In this document: piece by piece, positions 8,621-16,185 of the stretch
Position numbering within the stretch: position 1 is the first letter of the stretch
Layout of the letters: every line of letters begins with the position of its first letter
Source of the DNA: Rhodoferax sp.
GTDB lineage: Bacteria > Pseudomonadota > Gammaproteobacteria > Burkholderiales > Burkholderiaceae_C
Assembly (NCBI GenBank): GCA_020048895.1
Contig: JAIFLV010000022.1
Span: forward strand, 1-53,122
DNA length: 53,122 nucleotides
Reading direction: 5' to 3'
The notes under the pieces: model-generated
Database searches by the model: none
Seen by the model: the letters and a program-made list of their open reading frames with translations, nothing else
Told to the model about the DNA's origin: nothing
Translations under genes and position numbers: made by a program

Positions 8621-9256
8621 GTGGCGACCATGTGTGCCATTGATCCTATGCTCTCTGTCCGCCCCACCGAGACGGTGGCCCCAGGTACTGTGCTGTTGCA
8701 GCGATCGGCCGTTGTCGATTCGGTGGTGTTTATCGAGTGTGGACGGGTGGTGCTGGGACTGATCTCCCCGATCGATGGGTTGATGGAACACCAGCTCGGC
8801 GTGACCGAAGGCCCGGGCTGGCTGGAGGCTACCACGGCGGTACTGAACCTCGCGAGTGTGGTGGATGCGATGGCAGAGACCGAAGTCGTGCTGCGTCGTA
8901 TCACCCTGAAGGACTTTCGCGCTGCCATGCTGGTAAGCCCGCTCGGCGAGCAGTCGCTTCTGATGGATGTGGCGCGCGCCCATCGCCAGCAAACCGAATT
9001 GGCGGTGAGTCGCCTGGCCAAGGACGCCGAAGCCCGTTGTGCCGAGTGGTTGCTGCGCCACGCCCAGACCAACGACAAGGGCTGTTCGGTGCAGTTGCAG
9101 CAACGCAAACGCCTGATTGCGGCGCAATTGGGAATAGCGCCAGAGACCTTGTCGCGCGTGTTGCGGCATTTGCGTGAGCGCTGTTTGATAAGTGGCTCTG
9201 GGAGAGTGGTCAACCTCGTGGACCCCGGCGGACTGCGTTCTTTGGCTGGCGTGTAG
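8621..9256 (+). CDS. Crp/Fnr-family transcriptional regulator
   Basis: A 211-residue regulator with an N-terminal cyclic-nucleotide-binding-like beta-roll (residues 15-110), a long dimer helix near 120-150 and a C-terminal winged helix-turn-helix (QQRKRLIAAQLGIAPETLSRVLRHL near 160-185). The E-x2-SR recognition motif equals that of FNR and DNR. It has none of the N-terminal cysteines that hold the FNR iron-sulfur cluster, so it is not an oxygen sensor of that kind; the ligand is unknown. The start may be GTG at 8621 or ATG at 8630, neither with a strong ribosome site. Position next to purine genes suggests it controls them. Its TAG stop opens the left arm of an inverted-repeat element. Confidence 0.85.
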   Translation: MATMCAIDPMLSVRPTETVAPGTVLLQRSAVVDSVVFIECGRVVLGLISPIDGLMEHQLGVTEGPGWLEATTAVLNLASVVDAMAETEVVLRRITLKDFRAAMLVSPLGEQSLLMDVARAHRQQTELAVSRLAKDAEARCAEWLLRHAQTNDKGCSVQLQQRKRLIAAQLGIAPETLSRVLRHLRERCLISGSGRVVNLVDPGGLRSLAGV

Positions 9257-9351
9257 GAGGCTGGGCGGCAGAGCGCTCTGCTCCGTGTCCCCCGCCCGCT
9301 GTGCGGGCTCCTCCTTGACCTGCGCAGAACACTCTGCCGCCCAGCCTCCTA
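9254..9351. repeat. 56-base core element with perfect 20-base inverted arms (copy 1)
   Basis: Left arm 9254-9273 (starting TAGGAGG, ending AGAG) and right arm 9332-9351 are perfect inverted copies. The core 9275-9330 starts GCTCTGCTCCGTGTCCCCCG and ends TGCGCAGAAC. A copy at 45752-45807 (opposite strand) has the same core with two differences, but its arms have an unrelated sequence. Each arm here contains the TAG stop of one of the convergent genes (Crp/Fnr regulator and TRAP permease). As RNA it would form a long hairpin and may act as a two-way terminator. Confidence 0.75.
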
Positions 9352-10647
9352 TGTCGTCTTGTAGCCCATAGTTTGAGGCAGCCATAGGACGATTTGTGGG
9401 AACAGGGTCATCGCGAGCAACAGCAGCAACAGCATCACCAGGAAGGGCCAGCCTTCCTTCATCATTTCGCCAATGGGAATGCCGGTGAGTGCCTTGGTGA
9501 CGAACAGCAGCATGCCAAACGGCGGGTGAATCAGCCCGATCATCATGTTGAGTACGACCAGCACCCCAAAGTGCACCAGGTCCACGCCCAGCAGTTTGGC
9601 TGCCGGCAGCAACATGGGCACAAACACCAGCAGCAGGACCGACACATCGAGAAAACACCCTAACACCAGAAACATGACATTGACCAGCAGCAGGAACTTG
9701 ACCTGTGACAGTTGCATGCTGTCTACCCATTGCGCCATGGCTTGCGGTACGCCTTCGGCGGTGAAGGCATAGTTCAGCACAAACGAACCGGCGAGGATCA
9801 TGGTGATGACGGCGCTGCCGCGCGCAGATTCCATCACCACGCCCCAGAAGATTCGCCAGTTCAGGGCACGGAAAAACACCGTTGCCAGAATGAGCGAGTG
9901 CAGCGCCGCCACCGCTGCCGCCTCCGTGGGGGTGAAAATGCCGGAGTAGATGCCGCCCAACAGCACGATGGGCATCGACAGCGGCAAAGCACCACGAAAT
10001 ATCAGCCCGGCCCACTCGGAGCGTGGCACCGGTTCATCGCGCGGCATATCGCGTTTTACGGCGATGAAGTGCACCACCACCATCATTAGCCCCGCCATCA
10101 GAAAGCCCGGAACCACCCCCCCCAGGAACAAGGCGCCCACTGAAGCTCCGGACACCAAAGCATAGATCACCATCGGAATGCTCGGCGGAATGATAGGCCC
10201 CAGGGTGGCGCTGGCCACCACCACCGCACCGGCAAAGCCGCGTGTGTACTCGGGTTTCCTGAGCATTTGGCGAATCGTGACCAGGCCGGGGCCCGCTGCA
10301 TCGGCAATGGCGCTACCACTCATGCCGGAAAAGATCACACTGACCAGAATGTCCACTTGGGCAAGACCACCGCGCATGCGCCCGACCAGAATGCGGCAGA
10401 AGTCGAAAATGCGCTCACTCACGGTGCCCGCATTCATGATGTTGGCTGCAAAGACAAAGAGCGGAACTGCCAGCAAGACGTAGCTGTTGTACAGCCCATT
10501 GCCCACCTGCTCGGCCACCAGTCCCAAGTCCTGCCTCTTCACAAGCAGGTAGGCAAAGCCCGAGGCGAGCATGGAGAAACCGATGGGCATGCGCAGCAAC
10601 ATGCCCACAACGAGCACGCCAACCAGGGCAACGAGGCCCATCGTCAT
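9349..10647 (-). CDS. TRAP transporter large permease (DctM family)
   Basis: The large membrane subunit of a TRAP importer, which drives uptake of organic acids with sodium ions. The 432-residue protein has about 12 hydrophobic segments and family motifs such as MRMPIGFSM-like LLRMPIGFSMLASG near the start, FSGMSGSAIADAAGPG, SATLGPIIPPSIPMVIYA, and GLIHPPFGMLLFVTKALTG near the end. The ATG at 10647 overlaps the small permease stop (ATGA), which fixes the start; an upstream ATG at 10755 lies inside that gene. It is the last gene of the operon lyase, binding protein, small permease, large permease. Confidence 0.92.
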   Translation of the reverse strand: MTMGLVALVGVLVVGMLLRMPIGFSMLASGFAYLLVKRQDLGLVAEQVGNGLYNSYVLLAVPLFVFAANIMNAGTVSERIFDFCRILVGRMRGGLAQVDILVSVIFSGMSGSAIADAAGPGLVTIRQMLRKPEYTRGFAGAVVVASATLGPIIPPSIPMVIYALVSGASVGALFLGGVVPGFLMAGLMMVVVHFIAVKRDMPRDEPVPRSEWAGLIFRGALPLSMPIVLLGGIYSGIFTPTEAAAVAALHSLILATVFFRALNWRIFWGVVMESARGSAVITMILAGSFVLNYAFTAEGVPQAMAQWVDSMQLSQVKFLLLVNVMFLVLGCFLDVSVLLLVFVPMLLPAAKLLGVDLVHFGVLVVLNMMIGLIHPPFGMLLFVTKALTGIPIGEMMKEGWPFLVMLLLLLLAMTLFPQIVLWLPQTMGYKTT

Positions 10648-11126
10648 AGCCGCAACTCGGCCTGCACCCCGACACCGCGGGCGGCGTTCCAGATGGCGTA
10701 GACGCTGCGCACGACCAGGGCTGCTAGCAGCAGCACAAAGGGCAGGTAAACCCACATGAATGGAATGTCCAACACCGGCGTGCCTTCACGTCGCATGAAG
10801 TGCACATAGTCCCAACTGGCTGGAAGGCCCACCAAGGCGAGCCCGCCAATCAGCAGATTGCCCACGATAGCCATGGCTTGACGCGACCGTTGCCCCACGC
10901 TGTTCCACACCAGGTCAAACACCACGTGCTCGCGCTGCGGCACCACCACGGCAGCAGCCCAGAGAATGACCCAGACGTACAGAATGACAGCGGCTTCATC
11001 GGTCCACGGCAGTGGTTTGTTGAAGCCAAAGCGCGCCGTGATCTGAATGATGAAAACGACAAAGAGCATCAGGAACAGCGCACCGCCAATAGCGTTGGCT
11101 GCGCGCCTCAGCCAGAGAAACATCAC
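10644..11126 (-). CDS. TRAP transporter small permease (DctQ family)
   Basis: The 160-residue small subunit has four membrane helices and the family pattern FVIIQITARFGFNKPLPWTDEAAVILYVWVILWAAA near residues 22-58, where the Trp-Thr-Asp-Glu segment is characteristic. It works with the large permease next door. Its start lies three bases after the binding-protein stop and its own stop overlaps the large permease start, so the three transporter genes are translationally coupled. Confidence 0.9.
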   Translation of the reverse strand: MMFLWLRRAANAIGGALFLMLFVVFIIQITARFGFNKPLPWTDEAAVILYVWVILWAAAVVVPQREHVVFDLVWNSVGQRSRQAMAIVGNLLIGGLALVGLPASWDYVHFMRREGTPVLDIPFMWVYLPFVLLLAALVVRSVYAIWNAARGVGVQAELRL

Positions 11127-11129
11127 AAC

Positions 11130-12131
11130 CTATTTTGTGGCGTTGATGCGCTCCACGATGCCCTTGGGCCAGACCTTGGCGTAGTCCGAGTTCTGGTACG
11201 TGGTCTGCACGGCTTTGCGGAAAGCGTCCACATCGGGCGTAGTGACTTGCAGGCCCTCCTTCTTGAAGAACTCCACCAGTTGCGCTTCTTCCTTGATGCG
11301 GTTCTCGTTGTTGAACGCTGCTGCGGCCTGCGCGGCGGCAGTGACTTTCTGCTTTTGTGCTGCGCTCAGGGCGTTGAAGCTCCTGTTGGAGATGGCGATG
11401 AAGATGCCGTCCACCAGATGGCTGGTCAGCACGATCTGCTTGGTCACTTCATAGAACTTGGCCGCACGCACCGATGGCAGCGGGTTGTCCTGGCCATCGA
11501 TGGTGCCGGTCTTGAGGCCCAGGTAGACCTCGCCAAATGCCAGTGGCGTGGCGGTAGCGCCGAGTGCTTCGCCCAGGAACAGCCACTCCTTGGAGCCGGG
11601 CATGCGCAGTTTCACGCCCTTGAGATCCGCCGGTGTCTTGACGTTGCGCACCTCGCGCAAATTAATCTGGCGCGTTCCCAGGTACACCGTAGCCAGTGGC
11701 GTGACTTCCATCTTTTCAGACACTGTTTTGAAAAGCTCTGCGCCGATGGGGCCATTGAAAATCTTTTGCTGTTGATCGGGATCGCGCACCATGTAGCCGG
11801 CAGTAAACACCGAGAACTCGGGCACCAGTTTTGCAATATCAAATGCTGAGATGGAACTCAGCTCCAGATTGCCACGTGCCATGGCGGCCGGTTCGGTGCC
11901 CTGTTTGAACAGCGACGCATTGAGGTTGATCTGCACGTCAAACTCGCCTGGGGCACTTTTCTCCAATGCTTCCTTGAACACAGTCCACATCTTGGCGTGC
12001 CAGTCGTCGGGCACTGCGGGGGTGGAAATACGCAACACCGTCTTGCTTTGGGCGATGGCGGGCAGGGCGATTGCGCCAAGGGCTGCGGTGGCAGCCAGCA
12101 AGGTTCTGCGACGAAAATTTGAAGTTGTCAT
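11130..12131 (-). CDS. TRAP transporter substrate-binding protein (DctP family)
   Basis: A periplasmic binding protein of 333 residues. The ATG at 12131 (MTTSNFRRRT) is preceded by AGGAG with a seven-base gap and gives a signal peptide with an RRR start and an ALA-x-AIA-type end (ALPAIAQS), possibly Tat-compatible. Features of the DctP fold: RISTPAVPDDWHAKMWTVF near the N-terminus, GVKLRMPGSKEWL with the conserved arginine that binds a carboxylate, and GLKTGTIDGQDNPL. The carboxylate-binding Arg suggests an organic-acid ligand. The gene directly upstream encodes a DapA-family lyase, so the ligand may be an acid derived from or used by that enzyme. Confidence 0.9.
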   Translation of the reverse strand: MTTSNFRRRTLLAATAALGAIALPAIAQSKTVLRISTPAVPDDWHAKMWTVFKEALEKSAPGEFDVQINLNASLFKQGTEPAAMARGNLELSSISAFDIAKLVPEFSVFTAGYMVRDPDQQQKIFNGPIGAELFKTVSEKMEVTPLATVYLGTRQINLREVRNVKTPADLKGVKLRMPGSKEWLFLGEALGATATPLAFGEVYLGLKTGTIDGQDNPLPSVRAAKFYEVTKQIVLTSHLVDGIFIAISNRSFNALSAAQKQKVTAAAQAAAAFNNENRIKEEAQLVEFFKKEGLQVTTPDVDAFRKAVQTTYQNSDYAKVWPKGIVERINATK

Positions 12132-12169
12132 TGAGGGTCTCCTGTTGTGATGTAACGATGTAGTCGGAA

Positions 12170-13084
12170 TCAAATCAATTGCAGCAAATCGCCAAGCGCG
12201 CGATAGCCTAGCCGTATAGCCTGTTCTTCATCCTCGTTCAGGCGACACAACGGCGCACGCATGGTAAGCCAGAAATCGTCTCCCGTTTGTTCCGCCAGCA
12301 TGGTTTTGTAGACACCCAGAAAGGGCAAGTTAGGGCGCACCGCCATCAGAGCCAGGAGCGAAGTCATGCATTGCACGTCGCGCGCGTCGACCGCGTCGGG
12401 GGCATCGATAACCCGGCGCATCAAACGCGGCGCAATGTTGGCAAGTCCATTGACCGAGCCAGAACCACCTGCGAGCATGACGGGCGCCACGTGCGGTTCG
12501 GCACCCACCAGTACGCAGAAGTTGGGAAATGCCTTTGCCAACGCTAGCGCATGCGCCAGATCGCCACTGCTATCCTTGATGCCCACCACCTGCTGCGGAT
12601 GGAGCTGTAGCAGTTCCGCAATGGCAGCATGCGAAAAACCATAGGTGCTCATGGTCGGGAAATGGTAGAGCAGCAAACGCAGAGCATCCGAGCCAATGCC
12701 GTCAATCACCTGCGTGTAGGCCTGCACAACCCCCGAATCCCGCGGCTGGTTGTAGTAGAACGGGGGCATCAGCATTTGCCGTGTCACGCCAAGTTGTATG
12801 GCATGGCGGCCCAGCGCAACAGCATCACCTAGAGCGGTAGCAGTAATGGTGCAAATAATCTGATCGGCGCGAATGCCCGCTGCCAGCAGTTTTTCCAGTT
12901 CAGCCTGGCGCTCGGCCACCGTGAACGCCGGGCCTTCTCCCGTGGTACCAAAGAGGGTGATGCCATCGCTGCCTGCGGCCAGCATGCGCTGTGCGTGGGC
13001 CAGCAGTCTGGCAGAGTCAAGCGTTGAGTCCGGGGCGACCGGAGTCAGCAGGGCCGGCCACAGGCCAAGGATTTCCGTATGCAC
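12170..13084 (-). CDS. DapA-family lyase/aldolase (dihydrodipicolinate synthase-like)
   Basis: A class I aldolase of the DapA/N-acetylneuraminate lyase superfamily (about 304 residues). The Schiff-base lysine is at about 170 (VGIKDSSGDL), the helper tyrosine at 140 (LLLYHFP), and the pyruvate-carboxylate loop is LFGTTGEGPAF near 44-54. A GTG start at 13084 with AAAGG six bases upstream fits the family N-terminus (EILGLWPALLTPV); an ATG at 13129 would add 15 unusual residues. Since a TRAP uptake system follows in the same operon, a catabolic role on a 2-keto acid, such as sialic-acid or keto-deoxy-sugar-acid cleavage, is more likely than lysine biosynthesis. The exact substrate is unknown. Confidence 0.82.
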   Translation of the reverse strand: MHTEILGLWPALLTPVAPDSTLDSARLLAHAQRMLAAGSDGITLFGTTGEGPAFTVAERQAELEKLLAAGIRADQIICTITATALGDAVALGRHAIQLGVTRQMLMPPFYYNQPRDSGVVQAYTQVIDGIGSDALRLLLYHFPTMSTYGFSHAAIAELLQLHPQQVVGIKDSSGDLAHALALAKAFPNFCVLVGAEPHVAPVMLAGGSGSVNGLANIAPRLMRRVIDAPDAVDARDVQCMTSLLALMAVRPNLPFLGVYKTMLAEQTGDDFWLTMRAPLCRLNEDEEQAIRLGYRALGDLLQLI

Positions 13085-13129
13085 ACTGTGCCTTTCAAGC
13101 GAAAACGCCAACCGTGGCGTTCGGCTCAA

Positions 13130-13307
13130 ATGGTAACCGGTAGCACCTTGAGAAGATTTTCTCGTTGCCAGTGCCGGGGCAAGAACCGGGTCCGCCAGCT
13201 ACGCGCCATCTGGCCGTTGGTGATGCTGGGTGTGGGAGACACGCAGCTCAGCGACGACATCAAAGCCGGTAGGCTCGGACCCCGCTAACCCGTTTCAGCG
13301 AGAGAAG
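13130..13307. other. Stretch without a recognised gene
   Basis: Between the lyase gene and the repeat at 13308 only short unsupported reading frames are present. A plus-strand frame ending at 13288 shows no recognisable family and no ribosome site. No RNA gene is visible. Confidence 0.4.
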
Positions 13308-13370
13308 AATATATGCTCAATCGGGCTCAGCTCCTGTAAAACTGGCGTGAGATGCTCCTGATTGAGGAGC
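13308..13370 (-). repeat. Dispersed palindromic repeat, copy F
   Basis: On the minus strand it begins GCTCCTCAATCAGGAGC, then TCACGCC, and ends GAGCCCGATTGAGCATATATTC. The tail is close to copy C in xdhA, which ends GAGCCCGATTCGGCATATATT. The hairpin GCTCCT/AGGAGC replaces the GCTAT start of copies A-D. It marks the left edge of accessory block 1. Confidence 0.6.
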
Positions 13371-13482
13371 AGATGCTGCTGTGTCCAGCTTTCTGTGACG
13401 ATTGCGGAAGTCAATTTCAGGGGCAGAGATGACCGCGAGAGGACTTTCACGTCCAAGTACGTGCGCTCTGCCGGGCGCACCC

Positions 13483-13508
13483 AAAAAAAGTGGCACCGAG
13501 GTGCCACT
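13483..13508 (-). terminator. Rho-independent terminator
   Basis: On the minus strand, AGTGGCACC and GGTGCCACT form a perfect stem with a very short loop, followed by seven T residues. It lies 62 bases downstream of the TonB-domain remnant and would stop minus-strand transcription there. Confidence 0.8.
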
Positions 13509-13569
13509 AAATACGGGGCATTGCTGCGACCCGCACCCTTAATATTGCTCTTGTTTTCCTTCTGACTCC

Positions 13570-13806
13570 TCACTCCACCTCGATTGCGAAGACCTGAATT
13601 GCCTTGGTTTCGTCAGCAACTGGCACGCACTTGCACTGCAAAATCGAAGCACGCACTGCCGCATGGATTAGGCGTGGATTCGAGAGAATGGAAACCTCTG
13701 TGACCAAACTCCCATTGATGGTGACTTCCACCTTCACCATGCCCGCGGCACCGTCTTGCATCGCCCTGCGGGGAAATTTGGGGCGGCCGTCGGCAAAATA
13801 AGCGAT
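13570..13806 (-). pseudogene. TonB C-terminal domain remnant
   Basis: The frame is open from 13806 after a stop at 13807-13809 and encodes only a TonB-type C-terminal domain: PKFPRRAMQDGAAGMVKVEV, then TINGSLVTEVSILSNPR and a final strand IQVFAIEVE. The first ATG, at 13761, would cut into the domain, and the membrane helix and proline-rich spacer of a real TonB are missing. A strong terminator follows, so it was probably the 3' end of a complete gene. A TonB-dependent receptor in the same block (22847-25048) would need such a partner. Alternatively it is a small secreted-domain gene with an unusual start; I think a truncated gene is more likely. Confidence 0.5.
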
Positions 13807-13816
13807 TTATAATGAT

Positions 13817-13842
13817 GTTGAATTCACTTTCATTATATATTC
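13817..13842 (+). promoter_or_regulatory. Promoter with TetR-type operator, copy 1 (before the LysE gene)
   Basis: GTTGAATTCACTTTCATTAT then ATATTC is identical at 23 of 26 positions to 25157-25182. It holds an imperfect dyad TGAAT-N4-TTTCA and the -10-like TATATA at 13834-13839. The -35 region (ATGATG) is poor here. The TetR gene at 27584 is the obvious candidate binder; that link is inferred. Confidence 0.5.
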
Positions 13843-13939
13843 CGAAGTATGATCATTCAAGTGCTAGCGATGGACGGCCAGGGCGAAACGAATCTGTCTG
13901 CGTCAATGGCACTGAACTTGAATTCTGCGGGACACTGAC

Positions 13940-14590
13940 TTGAACTGGCATCTGTACTTTTCATTTCTGATTGCGTCTCTGGTTATTCTCTTGGTGCCTG
14001 GCCCCTCGTTCGCCTATGCGGTCGCAGTGGCTGGTCGCTCCTCGAGAAAGGCGATTCTGTTGAATGTTCTCGGTATGGGTTTGGGCGGCATGGTGATAGT
14101 GCTTGCCCTAGCGTTTGGTGTTGCAACACTTTTGCAAAATGTTCCAGCAGCCTACACAACACTGCAAATAGCAGGCTGCGCATACATGACTTGGCTGGGA
14201 ATAGAGGCCTTCAGATCGCCCTCGAAAGATAGCAGCCTCACTGATTCAAAGACGCCCCCCTGGGCCGCCCGAGCCGGTCCGTTGCTTCAGGGATTCCTCG
14301 TTGAAACTGCTAATCCCAAGTCCATCCTATTTTTTTCTGCACTGATACCTCAGTTTGTTGATCCCCAACTCAATCACGTGCAAACTCAGTTGCTGTTTTT
14401 AGGGGTATCTTTTTTGTTTCTCCAGGTTACTTGGGACGCATCATTGATGTTGCTTGTATTGCGTTTTCGAAACCAGTTGGGACGTGAGAGGTCGCCAAGT
14501 TGGCAAAGATGGACCCGCTGGGTTAGCGGTACGACCTTTATAGGTATTGGTCTTGCGCTATTGCTGCAAGGCCGACCGATGAAGTATTGA
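13940..14590 (+). CDS. LysE/RhtB-family exporter (accessory block 1)
   Basis: An inner-membrane exporter of 216 residues with six hydrophobic helices. The family hallmark LVPGPSFAYAVAVAGRSSRKA lies at 19-39 and the NPK loop at VETANPKSILFFSALIPQF. No ATG or GTG precedes the conserved N-terminus; TTG at 13940 with GGGA seven bases upstream is the likely start. Its promoter carries the operator shared with the divergent catabolic operons, so it probably belongs to the same regulon and may expel an amino acid released in excess when the peptide-like substrate is broken down. It converges with the amidase gene. Confidence 0.82.
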   Translation: MNWHLYFSFLIASLVILLVPGPSFAYAVAVAGRSSRKAILLNVLGMGLGGMVIVLALAFGVATLLQNVPAAYTTLQIAGCAYMTWLGIEAFRSPSKDSSLTDSKTPPWAARAGPLLQGFLVETANPKSILFFSALIPQFVDPQLNHVQTQLLFLGVSFLFLQVTWDASLMLLVLRFRNQLGRERSPSWQRWTRWVSGTTFIGIGLALLLQGRPMKY

Positions 14591-14676
14591 TCGCAGATGA
14601 ACCCACTCCGATGGACTCATTGAGCGACTAGCAACTCTGCAAAACTATCAATTGCTTTTGACAAGAAAATGGTACA

Positions 14677-16185
14677 TCAACCAACTTTACTCAGATAGGT
14701 GGGTGGAACTCTGGCTCGCAATCTCTGTTCACAGGAGTGCGCCAGACTCAAAAGGCACGGTTCACTCCACCTACCCGCAAAGAAGCTGAGTCCCAAAGGC
14801 AGCCCACTCAGTGTGCCAACGGGAACAGTGATACTGGGAGTTCCTGCAATGGCAGCGGGCGTTGTGCTTCCACCAAGAAAGTGATCACCTAAAACGAAGT
14901 CAGTCTTCCAGGCTGGGCCTTCAGTGGGGGCAATCAGTGCGTCTAACTGATGTGCACACAACGTCGCTTCGATGCAAGCCACCAGGGCCTCCTCCTTGCA
15001 AATGGCAATCGCTATCGAGTATTCATCTTCATTTAAGTCACCCTTGGAGTTAGACATCAGCATCAGCTCTTGGCCAAACCATTTCAAAACGTCATGGCCA
15101 TTTAGGCGATTGAACGCAATGACCTCGCCTAGATTCGATACGGGACATCGCGAACCTTGCCTTTCAAAATATGCATTGAGCCCAGCCTTCATCTCGTATA
15201 AAAGGACCGTCCGCTTAGCTTCAGTGAGCCGGATTGAACTGGGTAAGGTAACAGGATCAACCAATATTGCACCGGCCCTTTCCAACGCAGAGAGTACTTC
15301 AGAATAAATCTCGTCCGACTTCTGATGAAACCCAAAAAACTCCCTGACAACACCTAGCCTCGCACCTGGTAGGGCATTTGGATCCAGGCAGGTTGTGTAG
15401 TCATTTGGCTCCAGGTTTGGTGAATTGCGAATAGCTGGATCATTGTTATCGACACCAACCAACGCGTTCAGCAATAGTGCGCAGTCATGAACGTTTCGTG
15501 CAATTGGCCCGGCCGTATCCAAACTCGTTGAAATTGGAATAATTCCCTGTCGGCTTATGAGTCCGACGGTAGGTTTCAATGCGACGACACCACACACTGC
15601 GGCCGGACTCAATAGCGAGCCATCGGTTTCGGTTCCAACCGCAGCGGCACAAAGACTGGCAGCCACGGCTGCAGCGGAACCCGAACTGGACCCCGAAGCA
15701 CTTCGATCGAGAGCGTAGGGGTTGCGGGTCAGTCCGCCGCGTGAGCTCCACCCGCTCACACTATGCAATCCCCGCCCGTTGGACCACTCGCTCAAGTTTG
15801 ATTTGCCGAGAATGACTGCCCCAGCTGCCCTTAATTGCTGAACCAGGAATGCATCTGTGGCAGATCGATTTCCCAAAAGTGCTATCGAACCGGCCGTAGT
15901 CTGCATACGATCTGCAGTATCAATATTGTCTTTGATGAGGATTGGCACGCCATGCAATGGTCCACGGCGACCGCGCAACCCTCGCTCCATGTCAAGTGCC
16001 TGCGCCAAAGAAACTGCATCAGGGTTGATCTCAATCACACTTGATAGACACGGTCCATCCCTATCCACCTGTGCTATGCGTTCCAGGTATTGATTAACAA
16101 GGCATTCAGATGTCAGACTTCCGGAATTCAGGAGCCTGCTTGCATCCAACAAGCTAAGTTCTTCGACGTCGATCGCCTGCATCAT
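14677..16185 (-). CDS. Amidase signature-family enzyme
   Basis: A 502-residue amidase that hydrolyses a C-N amide bond. The Ser-cisSer-Lys triad is visible: Lys85 in PILIKDNIDT, the cis-Ser near 167-168 in ASGSSSGSAAA, and the nucleophile Ser190 in GTETDGSLLSP. The family spans aryl amides, fatty amides, peptide amides and glutaminyl-tRNA substrates; the neighbourhood suggests an amide in a peptide or guanidino intermediate. It ends the minus-strand operon; its ATG overlaps the Rieske oxygenase stop (ATGA, with a second ATG directly after). No signal peptide, so it is cytoplasmic. Confidence 0.9.
   Translation of the reverse strand: MMQAIDVEELSLLDASRLLNSGSLTSECLVNQYLERIAQVDRDGPCLSSVIEINPDAVSLAQALDMERGLRGRRGPLHGVPILIKDNIDTADRMQTTAGSIALLGNRSATDAFLVQQLRAAGAVILGKSNLSEWSNGRGLHSVSGWSSRGGLTRNPYALDRSASGSSSGSAAAVAASLCAAAVGTETDGSLLSPAAVCGVVALKPTVGLISRQGIIPISTSLDTAGPIARNVHDCALLLNALVGVDNNDPAIRNSPNLEPNDYTTCLDPNALPGARLGVVREFFGFHQKSDEIYSEVLSALERAGAILVDPVTLPSSIRLTEAKRTVLLYEMKAGLNAYFERQGSRCPVSNLGEVIAFNRLNGHDVLKWFGQELMLMSNSKGDLNEDEYSIAIAICKEEALVACIEATLCAHQLDALIAPTEGPAWKTDFVLGDHFLGGSTTPAAIAGTPSITVPVGTLSGLPLGLSFFAGRWSEPCLLSLAHSCEQRLRARVPPTYLSKVG

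Noticed and set aside
8591..10015. A 474-codon minus-strand frame
   Set aside because: It overlaps the Crp/Fnr regulator and the TRAP permease, whose protein families are clear; its own residues show no family pattern.
13295..13573. A 92-codon minus-strand frame
   Set aside because: It spans the strong terminator at 13483-13508 and the dispersed repeat at 13308-13370, and matches no family.
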